From: Marinospirillum minutulum DSM 6287
Lineage (GTDB): Bacteria; Pseudomonadota; Gammaproteobacteria; Pseudomonadales; Halomonadaceae
DNA length: 64,000 nucleotides
NCBI RefSeq assembly: GCF_000422325.1
Contig: NZ_AULO01000012.1
Coordinates: forward strand, 1 to 64,000
Direction: 5' to 3'
In this document: positions 36,875-44,864 of the stretch, piece after piece
Numbering within the stretch: the stretch's first letter is position 1
How the letters are laid out: each line of letters starts with the position of its first letter
Notes under the pieces: generated by a model
What the model saw: the letters and a program-made list of their open reading frames with translations, nothing else
The model's database searches: none
What the model was told of the DNA's origin: nothing
Translations under genes and position numbers: made by a program

Positions 36875-37801
36875 TTATAAACGGCTAGAGCCGGGTAAAA
36901 AGCTTTCAGTTACCGAAGCTTGTGGCCCAGGTACTTCTTTACCCGTTACAGGTGAAACGGGGAAGATAGCGTTAATTTGCCCCGTACCTGAACTGCCAAA
37001 GTAAGGTGTAACAACCTCAGCTTTTTGGTCATATTCAGACCAGCCCAAAGCGCCTAACAACATAGCAGTATCGTGCATAAAACCTTCACCATGTCCCTTG
37101 GCAGCATATTCAGGCAACATGGCGCAGAAGTCTGCCCATTCGCCTTTTTCCCACATTTCTACAACACTGTGGTCTAGGCGCTCTAGGAAGGGGCTCCAAA
37201 CCTTGTTAGAAAAATCAGGCGCTTGGCCATTTTGAGCAAAACGGTGGGAAAGTGAACCGCTTGCCAAAAAAGCCACCTTGCCATCATAGTGTTTTTCAAT
37301 GGCTTCACGCATTGCCCAACCTAAGCGGGCACTGTCATTTAGGTAATGAACCGTACACATGGCTGAAACAGAGATCACTTTAAAGTGACGGTCTTCATTC
37401 ATATAACGCATAGGTACTAGCGTGCCATATTCAGGGTCTAGCGTGGTTTTGTCATGCGCCAAAGTTTCAACACCTTGTGCATTACATTCAGCGGCTAGAA
37501 TTTTGCCTAGCTCTGGGTTGCCATCGTATTCAAACTTCATGTTGGCAATAAAGTGCGGTAATTCGTTACTGGTGTAATCGCCTTTAAAATGCTCGCCACA
37601 GTTAATGTGGTAGTTGGCATTTACCAGCCAGTGCGTATCAAAGACTACGATGGTATCTACGCCTAGTTCACGGCAACGGCGGCCAATTTCTATATGGCCA
37701 TCAATAGCGGCCTGACGTGAACCTTTTTGTGGGCCATCCAGCTCTGATAAGTACATGGATGGTACGTGTGTTATTTTTGCAGCTAAAGCTAGCTTACCCA
37801 T
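36875..37801 (-). CDS. hpaD: 3,4-dihydroxyphenylacetate 2,3-dioxygenase HpaD (copy 1)
   Basis: This 308-residue class III (LigB-type) extradiol dioxygenase opens the homoprotocatechuate ring. It is close to E. coli HpaD in the N-terminal GKLALAAKITHVPSMYLSEL, in DTHWLVNANYHINCGEHFKGDYTSNELPHFI, and in SGSLSHRFAQNGQAPDF and HGEGFMHDTAMLLGALGW. The His of ITHVPS, the His of DTHW and the acidic GEGxMHD segment are probable iron ligands or base. It has about 20 extra C-terminal residues beyond the usual end. A second, diverged copy lies at 40538. Confidence 0.93.
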   Translation of the reverse strand: MGKLALAAKITHVPSMYLSELDGPQKGSRQAAIDGHIEIGRRCRELGVDTIVVFDTHWLVNANYHINCGEHFKGDYTSNELPHFIANMKFEYDGNPELGKILAAECNAQGVETLAHDKTTLDPEYGTLVPMRYMNEDRHFKVISVSAMCTVHYLNDSARLGWAMREAIEKHYDGKVAFLASGSLSHRFAQNGQAPDFSNKVWSPFLERLDHSVVEMWEKGEWADFCAMLPEYAAKGHGEGFMHDTAMLLGALGWSEYDQKAEVVTPYFGSSGTGQINAIFPVSPVTGKEVPGPQASVTESFLPGSSRL

Positions 37802-37826
37802 AGAGTTACCCTCTTTTATAAAGTAA

Positions 37827-39020
37827 TTAAACGTTAGGTGTTGCTTGCTGGTTAATTTTCCAGCTATAAAAATGTGTAAAAAAGGCTAAGCAAGTAGCCA
37901 GTAAAATTCCGCCAAATACCCAGTTAATATTAAAACTCATTAAGTAAGGCACGCTTTGCGCTATTAGCGCGCCAATAAAAAGCTGGATAAAACCCATTAC
38001 GCCTGAAGCAGTACCCGCCGCACCTGAACTACTACTAATTGCCGCCAGTTGTGCATTAGGTTGACTTAAACCCCGACCAAAAATAATTAATGCCATAGGA
38101 AAAAATAAGCGGGTAAAACTCAGCTCTGCTGTGAGCGCAAAGCTTAAAAGAAGCCCCGCGCCTAAAATGGCTAGGCTGTTACCTAATAAAATGGTTTGGT
38201 CGACACTAAGAAACTTAGCTAAGTGGGTAGATAAATAGCCACCAGCAATAAAAGAAAAAGACACACTTAAAAACCAAACACCAAAGTCTGCGGAATTACC
38301 CTCTAGTTGATTAGCAACCAAATAGGGTGAGCTACCTACAAATAAATAGAAAGCAGCGGCTAAAGCGGTGGTGGATAGAACATAACCTAAGTATTGGCCT
38401 GAACTAAACACTTGGCTGTAGCGTTTAAAAACAGCCATAAAACTTAAGCTAGTGCTTTTTTCAGCAGTGGTTTCTGGTAAAAACTTAAGCGCTAATAAAA
38501 AAACCAAACTGCCCATAAAAACAGACAGGTAAAAAATAGAATTCCAGCCTGACCAGAGGTTTAAAAACCCACCAAGGGTAGGTGCTATGGCCTGAGCAAC
38601 GGCTATCGCCATCACCAAATAACCCATACGACTGGCTGCGCCACTTCTGCCATAGGTGTCTAGCAAAATAGTGCGGGCTAGCGTCATGGCAGCACTGCCA
38701 CCTAAGGCTTGTAAAACACGTCCGACAATTAATGCTTCTATCGACCCTGCTAAGGCAGCCAATAAGCTGCCTACTAAATGCAAGGCAAAACCCGTAAGAA
38801 TGACAGGGCGACGACCGTAATAATCTGCTAACTGACCGCTGAGTAATTGACCAACTGCTAGGGTGAACAAATAAAGCGTAAAGGTTAGCTGAATAGTCGC
38901 TATGTCTGTATTCAAAGCTACCGCAGCATCGGGCATGGCTGGCACAAAAGCATTTAAAGCCAAGGGACTGGCCATGGCAATAAAGGTTAATAAGGTAAGC
39001 GATGGCACTGCTGGCTTCAT
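37827..39020 (-). CDS. MFS transporter (DHA1, Bcr/CflA-like)
   Basis: This 397-residue protein has about twelve membrane segments with the MFS motif A GQLADYYGRRPVILTGFA, RVLQALGGSAAMTLARTILLD and APTLGGFLNLWSGW. It is related to but clearly different from the MFS gene at 35627. It lies between hpaD copy 1 and the aldehyde dehydrogenase in one minus-strand gene string, 26 bases upstream of hpaD. It could export or import an aromatic acid; neither direction nor substrate can be read from sequence. Confidence 0.88.
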   Translation of the reverse strand: MKPAVPSLTLLTFIAMASPLALNAFVPAMPDAAVALNTDIATIQLTFTLYLFTLAVGQLLSGQLADYYGRRPVILTGFALHLVGSLLAALAGSIEALIVGRVLQALGGSAAMTLARTILLDTYGRSGAASRMGYLVMAIAVAQAIAPTLGGFLNLWSGWNSIFYLSVFMGSLVFLLALKFLPETTAEKSTSLSFMAVFKRYSQVFSSGQYLGYVLSTTALAAAFYLFVGSSPYLVANQLEGNSADFGVWFLSVSFSFIAGGYLSTHLAKFLSVDQTILLGNSLAILGAGLLLSFALTAELSFTRLFFPMALIIFGRGLSQPNAQLAAISSSSGAAGTASGVMGFIQLFIGALIAQSVPYLMSFNINWVFGGILLATCLAFFTHFYSWKINQQATPNV

Positions 39021-39040
39021 GGTTTGCTGGTTAACCTTTA

Positions 39041-39062
39041 AAGGGCAGCCGTAACTGCCCTT
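39041..39062 (-). other. intercistronic hairpin between aldehyde dehydrogenase and MFS genes
   Basis: AAGGGCAG and CTGCCCTT are perfect 8-base arms around a six-base loop, between the dehydrogenase stop (39072) and the MFS start (39020). The downstream T content is low, so it is probably a partial attenuator or processing hairpin within the operon. Confidence 0.45.
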
Positions 39063-39071
39063 ATAATAAAG

Positions 39072-40502
39072 CTAGTTGGGGTTACGAATGACTAGAAGAC
39101 GTAACTCGGTCATATCTTCAATGGCATAGCGCACCCCCTCACGACCTAAACCACTGTCTTTCACCCCACCATAGGGCATGTGGTCTACACGCCAAGAAGG
39201 CACATCACCAATAACTACACCACCCACCTCTAACTCATCCCAAGCTTTTTGGATTTTATAAATGTCACGCGTAAAAATACCTGCCTGCAAGCCAAAGGTA
39301 GAGTTGTTGACTTCTTTTAGTGCTTCATCAAAATCGCTGAACTTAGAAAGAACAGCCACAGGGCCAAAAGCTTCTTGGGTGTTTACATTAGAATCAGCCT
39401 TAACATCTTCTAACAAGGTTGCATCTAGCATAGCGCCGGTACGCTCGCCACCGGCAAGCACAGTTGCGCCTTCTGCTTTAGCTTCCAAAACCCAGTCATG
39501 CAAACGCTTGGCTTCTTTTTCAGAAATCATCGGGCCAATAAAGGTGTTTTCATCTTTAGGGTCGCCCGAACGCAGCGCTTTGACAGCAGCGGTTAGCTTG
39601 TCACGCATTTCGTCGTAATGGGCTTCGTGCACCATAATACGCTGCACACCAATGCAGCTTTGGCCTGACTGGTAGTAAGCACCAAAAATAATACGAGCCA
39701 CAGCATCGTCAATATTTGTGCCTTCATCCACCACACAAGCAGCGTTGCCACCCAGCTCTAAAATAACCGGCTTTTTGCCTGCTTTAGCTTTTAACTGCCA
39801 GCCAACTTCCGGCGAACCCGTAAAGCTAAGCAGCTTCAAACGCTCATCGGTGGTGAACAAGTCTGCACCATCACGGTGGCAAGGTAGAATAGAAAAGGCA
39901 CCTTTAGGCAGGTCAGTTTCAGCTAGAATTTCACCAATAATAATCGCGCCAATCGGAGTCATGCTGGCAGGTTTAAGAACAAACGGACAACCCGCAGCAA
40001 TAGCTGGTGCAACCTTGTGTGCAGCTAAATTTAAAGGGAAGTTAAAGGGTGAAATAAAAGAACAAGGGCCAATAGGCACGCGTTTCCACATACCGCTATA
40101 ACCCTCACCGCGGGGGGTGATATCCATAGGAATAATTTCACCACCAATACGCACCGCTTCTTCAGCCGCAATACGGAAGGTGTCTATTAAACGAACAACT
40201 TCGCCACGCGCATCCTTGATAGGCTTACCGGCTTCTACACATAAGGCTTGTGCCAATTCTTCGGCACGTTCTTCAAAGCGTTTAACGCAATGGTTAAGCA
40301 CTGCTTGGCGCTTATAAGCAGGCAATTTACGCATAGGCTCAGTGGCAGCTTCGGCAGCAGCTATGGCTTGATCTATGGTTGCAGCATCAGCCATGGCAAC
40401 TTTTGTTGCTACCTTGCCAGTAAATTTGTCGTAAACCGTCAAATCTTGGTTAGGTGACTGAGCTTCATTGGCTAGATAGTAAGGATAGGATGCTTGTAGC
40501 AT
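39072..40502 (-). CDS. NAD(P)-dependent aldehyde dehydrogenase
   Basis: This 476-residue enzyme has the aldehyde dehydrogenase active site: FISPFNFPLNLAAHKVAPAIA (oxyanion hole and cofactor), SFTGSPEVGW, VILELGGNAACVVDEG (general base) and YYQSGQSCIGVQRI (nucleophile Cys). The C-terminal MPYGGVKDSGLGREGVRYAIEDMTE is the pattern of the lactaldehyde/phosphonoacetaldehyde/GapN-like branch. The pathway ends in succinic semialdehyde, and no other dehydrogenase for it is encoded here, so that is the leading guess; the branch does not prove it. It lies in the gene string with both hpaD copies. Confidence 0.88.
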   Translation of the reverse strand: MLQASYPYYLANEAQSPNQDLTVYDKFTGKVATKVAMADAATIDQAIAAAEAATEPMRKLPAYKRQAVLNHCVKRFEERAEELAQALCVEAGKPIKDARGEVVRLIDTFRIAAEEAVRIGGEIIPMDITPRGEGYSGMWKRVPIGPCSFISPFNFPLNLAAHKVAPAIAAGCPFVLKPASMTPIGAIIIGEILAETDLPKGAFSILPCHRDGADLFTTDERLKLLSFTGSPEVGWQLKAKAGKKPVILELGGNAACVVDEGTNIDDAVARIIFGAYYQSGQSCIGVQRIMVHEAHYDEMRDKLTAAVKALRSGDPKDENTFIGPMISEKEAKRLHDWVLEAKAEGATVLAGGERTGAMLDATLLEDVKADSNVNTQEAFGPVAVLSKFSDFDEALKEVNNSTFGLQAGIFTRDIYKIQKAWDELEVGGVVIGDVPSWRVDHMPYGGVKDSGLGREGVRYAIEDMTELRLLVIRNPN

Positions 40503-40537
40503 GAGCGGTTAGTCTCCGTTGTTCGTATTAATAAAGT

Positions 40538-41395
40538 TTATAAAACAGGAAAAACTACGTTAGCCTGACCAGTACCCGAGCTAGGGAAGTATTCACCAAT
40601 AATTTCACCCTTACCTGTGTACTTATCCCAACCCAGTGCACCAAATAGCATAGCAGTATCGTGCATACCACCTTCGCCAGAACAGTAGTTAGCGTATTCA
40701 GGTAACATTTTTAAGAAGGTAGCAATTTCACCCTGCTGCCATAGCTCTAGTACACGCAGGTCAACCTGACGGTTAAATTCACGAGAAATTGTAAAAGTGC
40801 CGTTGTTGGCTTCGTAGAGTTCGTTTTCCCAAATTTTGTGTGATAGCGAGCCAGAAGCCAAAAGTAAAACTTTGCTGTCACTTGCTTCAACGGCTTCTCT
40901 AATGGCTTCACCGAGTTTTCTAGAATCTTGCAAATTATGTACGGTACACCAAGCAGCAACAGAAACTATTTTCATATTCGTTTCTTCTGGCTTCATAAAA
41001 TGCATAGGAACCAAAGTACCGTATTCTAAATCCAGTGTTTCTACCTGGTGAGATAAGGTGAAAACACCCTTCTCGGTTGCTTTGGCGGCAATGGCATCAC
41101 CTAAAGCGGGGTTGCCTTGGTATTCATACTCAAGGTTTTGAATAAAGTGTGGAAATTCGTGGCTGGTATAAACACCCTTAAAAACTGGGTTGCTATTAAT
41201 ATGGTAAGCCGCATTAACCAGCCAGTGGGTATCTAAAACCACGACTGTATCTGCCCCTAGCTCGCGAGCACGACGCATAATTTCTTTATGACCATCAATG
41301 GCTTGTTGACGACTACCTTGAAGCTTTCCTGGCTGCTCAGACAACAGCATGGTAGGTACGTGAGTAATTTTTGCAGCTAAAACTATTTCGCCCAT
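40538..41395 (-). CDS. class III extradiol dioxygenase, HpaD paralogue (copy 2)
   Basis: This 285-residue enzyme is clearly related to HpaD copy 1 (shared LAAKITHVP, GSRQ.AIDGH, DTHWLVNA.YHIN, EYGTLVPM, ASGSLSH, MHDTAML.GALGWDKY) but diverged along its whole length, so it is not a recent duplication. It ends at the usual HpaD length. I use ATG at 41395 (AAGAAGG upstream) and not the GTG three codons earlier. It is the first gene after the regulated promoter near 41500 and is divergent from the 4-hydroxyphenylacetate hydroxylase gene. It may be the main homoprotocatechuate dioxygenase or act on a different catechol. Confidence 0.9.
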   Translation of the reverse strand: MGEIVLAAKITHVPTMLLSEQPGKLQGSRQQAIDGHKEIMRRARELGADTVVVLDTHWLVNAAYHINSNPVFKGVYTSHEFPHFIQNLEYEYQGNPALGDAIAAKATEKGVFTLSHQVETLDLEYGTLVPMHFMKPEETNMKIVSVAAWCTVHNLQDSRKLGEAIREAVEASDSKVLLLASGSLSHKIWENELYEANNGTFTISREFNRQVDLRVLELWQQGEIATFLKMLPEYANYCSGEGGMHDTAMLFGALGWDKYTGKGEIIGEYFPSSGTGQANVVFPVL

Positions 41396-41817
41396 GGTAA
41401 GCACCTTCTTTGATTATTGTTAATTTAGGTGGACACTTTTTTTAGGTGTCTCATGTTGTCTATGCAAAGCTGTGTGGGCTAGCTAGTCACATAGTATTTA
41501 ACATGTTAAGTAATGCTAGACCAAAGCTTCCGCTGCTGTCAATCACACCCAGCCAGCTACTAGTGAATAAGTTAATTAAATTTTTACGCCTAACGTGGCT
41601 TGCCTGAAAGCCAGTATTTACAAGGGTTTCAGGTCTAGTTAGGGCTAGCAAAAAGGCTGCAAATACAGAAAAGTACCACAAATAAAGAATTTATTACCTT
41701 TCTCTTGTTCGGTTGTCTGCCCATACTTTTTTACAAGCTCCACTGTCTATCCTTCATGAATGGATTAGCAGCTGCTCTCAAAACACAACAAAATCATAAG
41801 AGAGGAAGTAGATTCCT
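41396..41817. promoter_or_regulatory. divergent control region between hpaD copy 2 and hydroxylase gene
   Basis: This 422-base gap carries control of both ring-hydroxylation and ring-cleavage genes. TTAACATGTTAA at 41498-41509 is a perfect 12-base palindrome matching the motif in the hpaH and hpaF promoters; on the minus strand it directly precedes a TACTAT -10 box (41491-41496) for hpaD copy 2. Further right, CCTGAAA (41603-41609) and TTTCAGG (41627-41633) form a 7-base inverted repeat 17 bases apart that could bind an activator of the hydroxylase gene. The AT-rich remainder shows no gene; a short minus-strand frame at 41487-41681 lacks support. Confidence 0.6.
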
Positions 41818-42984
41818 ATGAAACAAGCTAACCCCATGCTAGAAAAGCTAACAGAGATTTTACCAGCCATACGTGCTAACGCTTCAAAGGCTGAAGAGTT
41901 ACGTAAAATTCCGCAAGAAAACGTTGATATGCTGCACGCCCTAGGTTTAAACCGTGCATTTTTGCCAAAAGCTTACGGCGGCCTAGAAATAAGCCTACCC
42001 GAGTTTACTGAATGCATTGCTGCCTTAGCTGGCGCTTGCTGTTCAACTGCTTGGGCTTATAGCCTGCTATGTACTCACAATCACCAGATGGCAATGTTCA
42101 GCAAGCAAGCACAGGATGAATTTTGGGGCGAAAACCCAGATGCTGTTGCTTCAAGTAGTATTGCACCTTTTGGCAAATACGAAGAAACCGAAGGCGGTAT
42201 TATCTTTACTGGCGATATGAAATGGAGTTCAGGCGTAGATTATGCTGATTGGATAATCGTTGGTTTAAACCGCATGGTTAACGACGAGAAAGTTTACAGC
42301 TTTGCAGTTATTCCACGCAGCGACTTTACCATTATTGATGATTGGTATGCAGTGGGTATGCAGGGTAGCGGTACTAAAACGGCCAGCATTAAAGGTGTGT
42401 TTGTTCCTGAACATCGTATTCAGGCAGCTAAAGATATGATGGAAGGCCGCCATGTGGGTCGTGAACTCTATCCAGACAGCAAAATTTATCACACGCCCTA
42501 CCGTCCTTACTTTGCCTGTGGCTTTGCGGCCATGAGTTTAGGTGTTGCCGAGCGTATGATTGAGTCTTACAAAGAGCTAACCAAAAACCGTGTGCGTGCC
42601 TATACCGGTGCACAGGTTAAAGCTTCTATTCCACCAATTCTGCGTGTGGCAGAGTCTTATCAACAAGTAGCAGCAGCACGTGCTTACCTAGAAAAAACTT
42701 GGCAAGAGCACAAAGAATACGGTGAGCGTCACGAATACCCAGACAGTTACACCCTAGCGCATTGGCGTACTAACCAAGCTTATGCCATTAAAATGTGTGT
42801 ACAGGCAGTTAACCGTTTGTGGGAAGTGATGGGCGCTTCTAACTGGTACCAAGACCGTGAAGCGCAGCGTTTATGGCGTGAATCCAATATGACAGCGGCT
42901 CATGCTTACACCGACTATGATGTTTGCGCTCAAATTATTGGTCGTGAATTGCTAGGCTTAGACCCAGACCCTGCTTTACTTTAA
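41818..42984 (+). CDS. 4-hydroxyphenylacetate 3-hydroxylase, oxygenase component (C2 type)
   Basis: This 388-residue protein has the acyl-CoA-dehydrogenase fold of group D flavin monooxygenases: an N-terminal helical part (IPQENVDMLHALGLNRAFLPKAYGGLEISLPEF), a middle beta part (GGIIFTGDMKWSSGVDYADWIIVG, VGMQGSGTKTASIKGVFVPEHRIQ) and a C-terminal helical bundle with ANNRLWEVMGASNW-like sequence. It resembles the C2 component of Acinetobacter 4-hydroxyphenylacetate hydroxylase, which uses reduced flavin supplied by a C1 reductase; such a reductase is the next gene. It makes 3,4-dihydroxyphenylacetate. AGAGGAAG precedes the ATG. It is distinct from the enterobacterial HpaB type. Confidence 0.9.
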   Translation: MKQANPMLEKLTEILPAIRANASKAEELRKIPQENVDMLHALGLNRAFLPKAYGGLEISLPEFTECIAALAGACCSTAWAYSLLCTHNHQMAMFSKQAQDEFWGENPDAVASSSIAPFGKYEETEGGIIFTGDMKWSSGVDYADWIIVGLNRMVNDEKVYSFAVIPRSDFTIIDDWYAVGMQGSGTKTASIKGVFVPEHRIQAAKDMMEGRHVGRELYPDSKIYHTPYRPYFACGFAAMSLGVAERMIESYKELTKNRVRAYTGAQVKASIPPILRVAESYQQVAAARAYLEKTWQEHKEYGERHEYPDSYTLAHWRTNQAYAIKMCVQAVNRLWEVMGASNWYQDREAQRLWRESNMTAAHAYTDYDVCAQIIGRELLGLDPDPALL

Positions 42985-42999
42985 TTAAGCTGGATTGAC

Positions 43000-43046
43000 T
43001 AGGAGCACAAACTTTAGTTAATAAGGGTTTGTGCTCCTAAATTTTT
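43000..43046 (+). terminator. strong hairpin terminator/attenuator between oxygenase and reductase genes
   Basis: TAGGAGCACAAAC and GTTTGTGCTCCTA form a perfect 13-base stem with a 14-base loop, followed by AATTTTTT. It sits between the oxygenase stop (42984) and the reductase start (43069). It should end most transcripts, so the reductase would be made at a lower level from readthrough, or from a promoter within the short remaining gap. Confidence 0.85.
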
Positions 43047-43068
43047 TAATCTGTTAAAAGGTGCTGTT

Positions 43069-44010
43069 ATGAGCAATCCAATAACTGAATTCGACTCTAA
43101 AGCCTTTCGTCGTGCTTTAGGTAACTTTGCTACGGGTGTTACCGTCATTACAGCCACTACGCCTGAAGGCGAAAGAGCAGGCGTTACTGCGAATAGCTTT
43201 AACTCAGTTTCTTTAGAGCCAGCTTTAATACTCTGGAGTATTGATAAGCGCTCGGGTAGCTGTGAAATTTTTGAAAAGGCCAGCCATTTTGCCGTTAATA
43301 TTTTAGCCGCAGACCAAATAGATGTGTCTAATCACTTTGCCCGCCCAAACGATGATAAGTTTGCAGAAGTTCAGTACACCGATGGCTTAGGTAAAGCCGC
43401 TTTACTACCCGACTGTGCTGCAACCTTTCAGTGTGAAGCCTACCAAACGCTAGATGGTGGCGATCACTGGATTCTAATTGGTAAAGTAGTCGCTTTTGAA
43501 GATTCAGGCCGTGCGCCACTGGTTTACCATCAGGGTAGCTACTCAGTTGTTATGCCGCATTCGCGTTTCCCCAGCAAAAAAGAAGGCGAGCCAGCAGCAA
43601 TAGAGCGTTTGAAATCACGTTTTAAAGACCATTATTACTACCAAATGTTGCAAGCAACACGTGCCTACCAAACTGACTATGCGCCCTTACAGCTTTCTTC
43701 AGGTTTGCGTACCAGTGAAGCGCGTATGCTAATGGTATTACAAGAATCTTCTAAGCTAGACCGCTCAGCTCTTTTAAGAGAAGTTAATATGCCTGAAGGC
43801 GAAGTCGATAATGCGGCAGCTATTCTACAAAGAAAAGGGCTGATTAACTGCAATCAGGAAACCTATAGCATTACAGCTAAGGGTGAAGAAGAAGCAGAAG
43901 GCCTTTGGACTCTGGCTCGCCAACAGCAAGAAAAAGTGTTTGGTGAGTTTAGCGAAGAAGAGCTAGCAACCTTTAAAAAGATTCTTAGCCGAGTAGCGAG
44001 TATCTGTTAA
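43069..44010 (+). CDS. 4-hydroxyphenylacetate 3-hydroxylase, flavin reductase component (C1 type)
   Basis: This 313-residue protein has two parts. Residues 1-165 are a flavin reductase domain (FRRALGNFATGVTVITA, GVTANSFNSVSLEPALILWSID, FAVNILAADQ, GDHWILIGKVVAFE). Residues 200-313 are a MarR-like winged-helix domain (SEARMLMVLQESSKLDRSALLREVNMPEGEVDNAAAILQRKGLI, split across its helices). This architecture is known for the Acinetobacter C1 reductase, where the MarR-like part is autoinhibitory and senses 4-hydroxyphenylacetate. It supplies reduced flavin to the oxygenase encoded just upstream. Confidence 0.92.
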   Translation: MSNPITEFDSKAFRRALGNFATGVTVITATTPEGERAGVTANSFNSVSLEPALILWSIDKRSGSCEIFEKASHFAVNILAADQIDVSNHFARPNDDKFAEVQYTDGLGKAALLPDCAATFQCEAYQTLDGGDHWILIGKVVAFEDSGRAPLVYHQGSYSVVMPHSRFPSKKEGEPAAIERLKSRFKDHYYYQMLQATRAYQTDYAPLQLSSGLRTSEARMLMVLQESSKLDRSALLREVNMPEGEVDNAAAILQRKGLINCNQETYSITAKGEEEAEGLWTLARQQQEKVFGEFSEEELATFKKILSRVASIC

Positions 44011-44042
44011 CCTAATCGCCTTTAGAAGCGAGTTATTATCCT

Positions 44043-44074
44043 AAAGGGCTGCTTATAAAAGTGGCCCTTTTTTT
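44043..44074 (+). terminator. terminator after reductase gene
   Basis: AAAGGGC and GCCCTTT arms with a 14-base AT-rich loop are followed by TTTTATC. It lies 32 bases after the reductase stop and about 35 before the next gene. Confidence 0.85.
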
Positions 44075-44108
44075 ATCTTAGTATTCTTGAGTAAAGTAGG
44101 TGGGAAGC

Positions 44109-44846
44109 ATGGCGCTTACTAAAGTTGATTGGTTGCCAACAAGGGGACAGTTAGTTCTATTAAGTGCTTTAGGAGAAGCTGAGTTTTTTGAACCTTTCCT
44201 TAAATGGATTAATAAAGAGCTTGGCGCAGACCAATGCATGATTTTTTTCTGTGCCGATGGAGAAAAGGTAAGCACCTTACTTTTTAAAGACTTTAATCAA
44301 AATGCCTCGGGTAAAAAGTTAGCAGAATCTTACGTTACCGAGCGCCTTTATATGCAAGACCCCAATTTTTCAACTTTAAAAAGCAGTTTGCCTGGCGAGG
44401 TTACCTTAATTCGTTTAGCTGACTTGCTAGATGATATGAGTTTAAACTACCGTAATCGTTATTTTGATGAGCCTGGTTTTAAAGATAAGTTTTCAGTGAT
44501 TTATGGCAGTGAAGCAGGCAACTTTTATATTAACCTTTATCACCGCACTGCAAACTTTGATCAGCTAGTACCAAGAAACCAACAGCAAGCGATAGGTCAA
44601 CTTCTAGGCCTTTTAGTGAGCAAGCATTACCAGTTAAATCAAGCACAGCTCAGCCAAGGTCCTTTGGCTTTTCTTTCAGAACGTGAGCGCCAAGTATGTG
44701 CTGCTGTTTTACAAGGAAAAAAAAGTGAAACCATTGCTTATGAACTGGATGTAGCACCAAGCAGTGTAGTCACCTACCGCAAACGCGCTTATGACAAACT
44801 GGGTATTAGTAGCCGCGCCCAGCTATTTGCACTCTGCCAAAATTAA
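44109..44846 (+). CDS. LuxR-family transcriptional regulator
   Basis: This 245-residue regulator has a C-terminal LuxR helix-turn-helix at about 182-240 (FLSERERQVCAAVLQGKKSETIAYELDVAPSSVVTYRKRAYDKLGI, domain landmarks only). Its N-terminal 170 residues are of a type I do not recognise; they lack the usual phosphoacceptor pattern of response regulators and may bind a small ligand. I use the ATG at 44109; a GTG three codons earlier is open. It lies 98 bases after the flavin reductase gene, beyond a terminator, and 18 bases before the EamA exporter gene, with which it is probably cotranscribed. Confidence 0.88.
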   Translation: MALTKVDWLPTRGQLVLLSALGEAEFFEPFLKWINKELGADQCMIFFCADGEKVSTLLFKDFNQNASGKKLAESYVTERLYMQDPNFSTLKSSLPGEVTLIRLADLLDDMSLNYRNRYFDEPGFKDKFSVIYGSEAGNFYINLYHRTANFDQLVPRNQQQAIGQLLGLLVSKHYQLNQAQLSQGPLAFLSERERQVCAAVLQGKKSETIAYELDVAPSSVVTYRKRAYDKLGISSRAQLFALCQN

Positions 44847-44864
44847 AGCCTTTTAGGATAAGTT

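Noticed and set aside
41487-41681. 64-codon minus-strand frame in the hpaD-hydroxylase gap
   Set aside because: No ribosome site or recognisable sequence, and it overlaps the operator and promoter.
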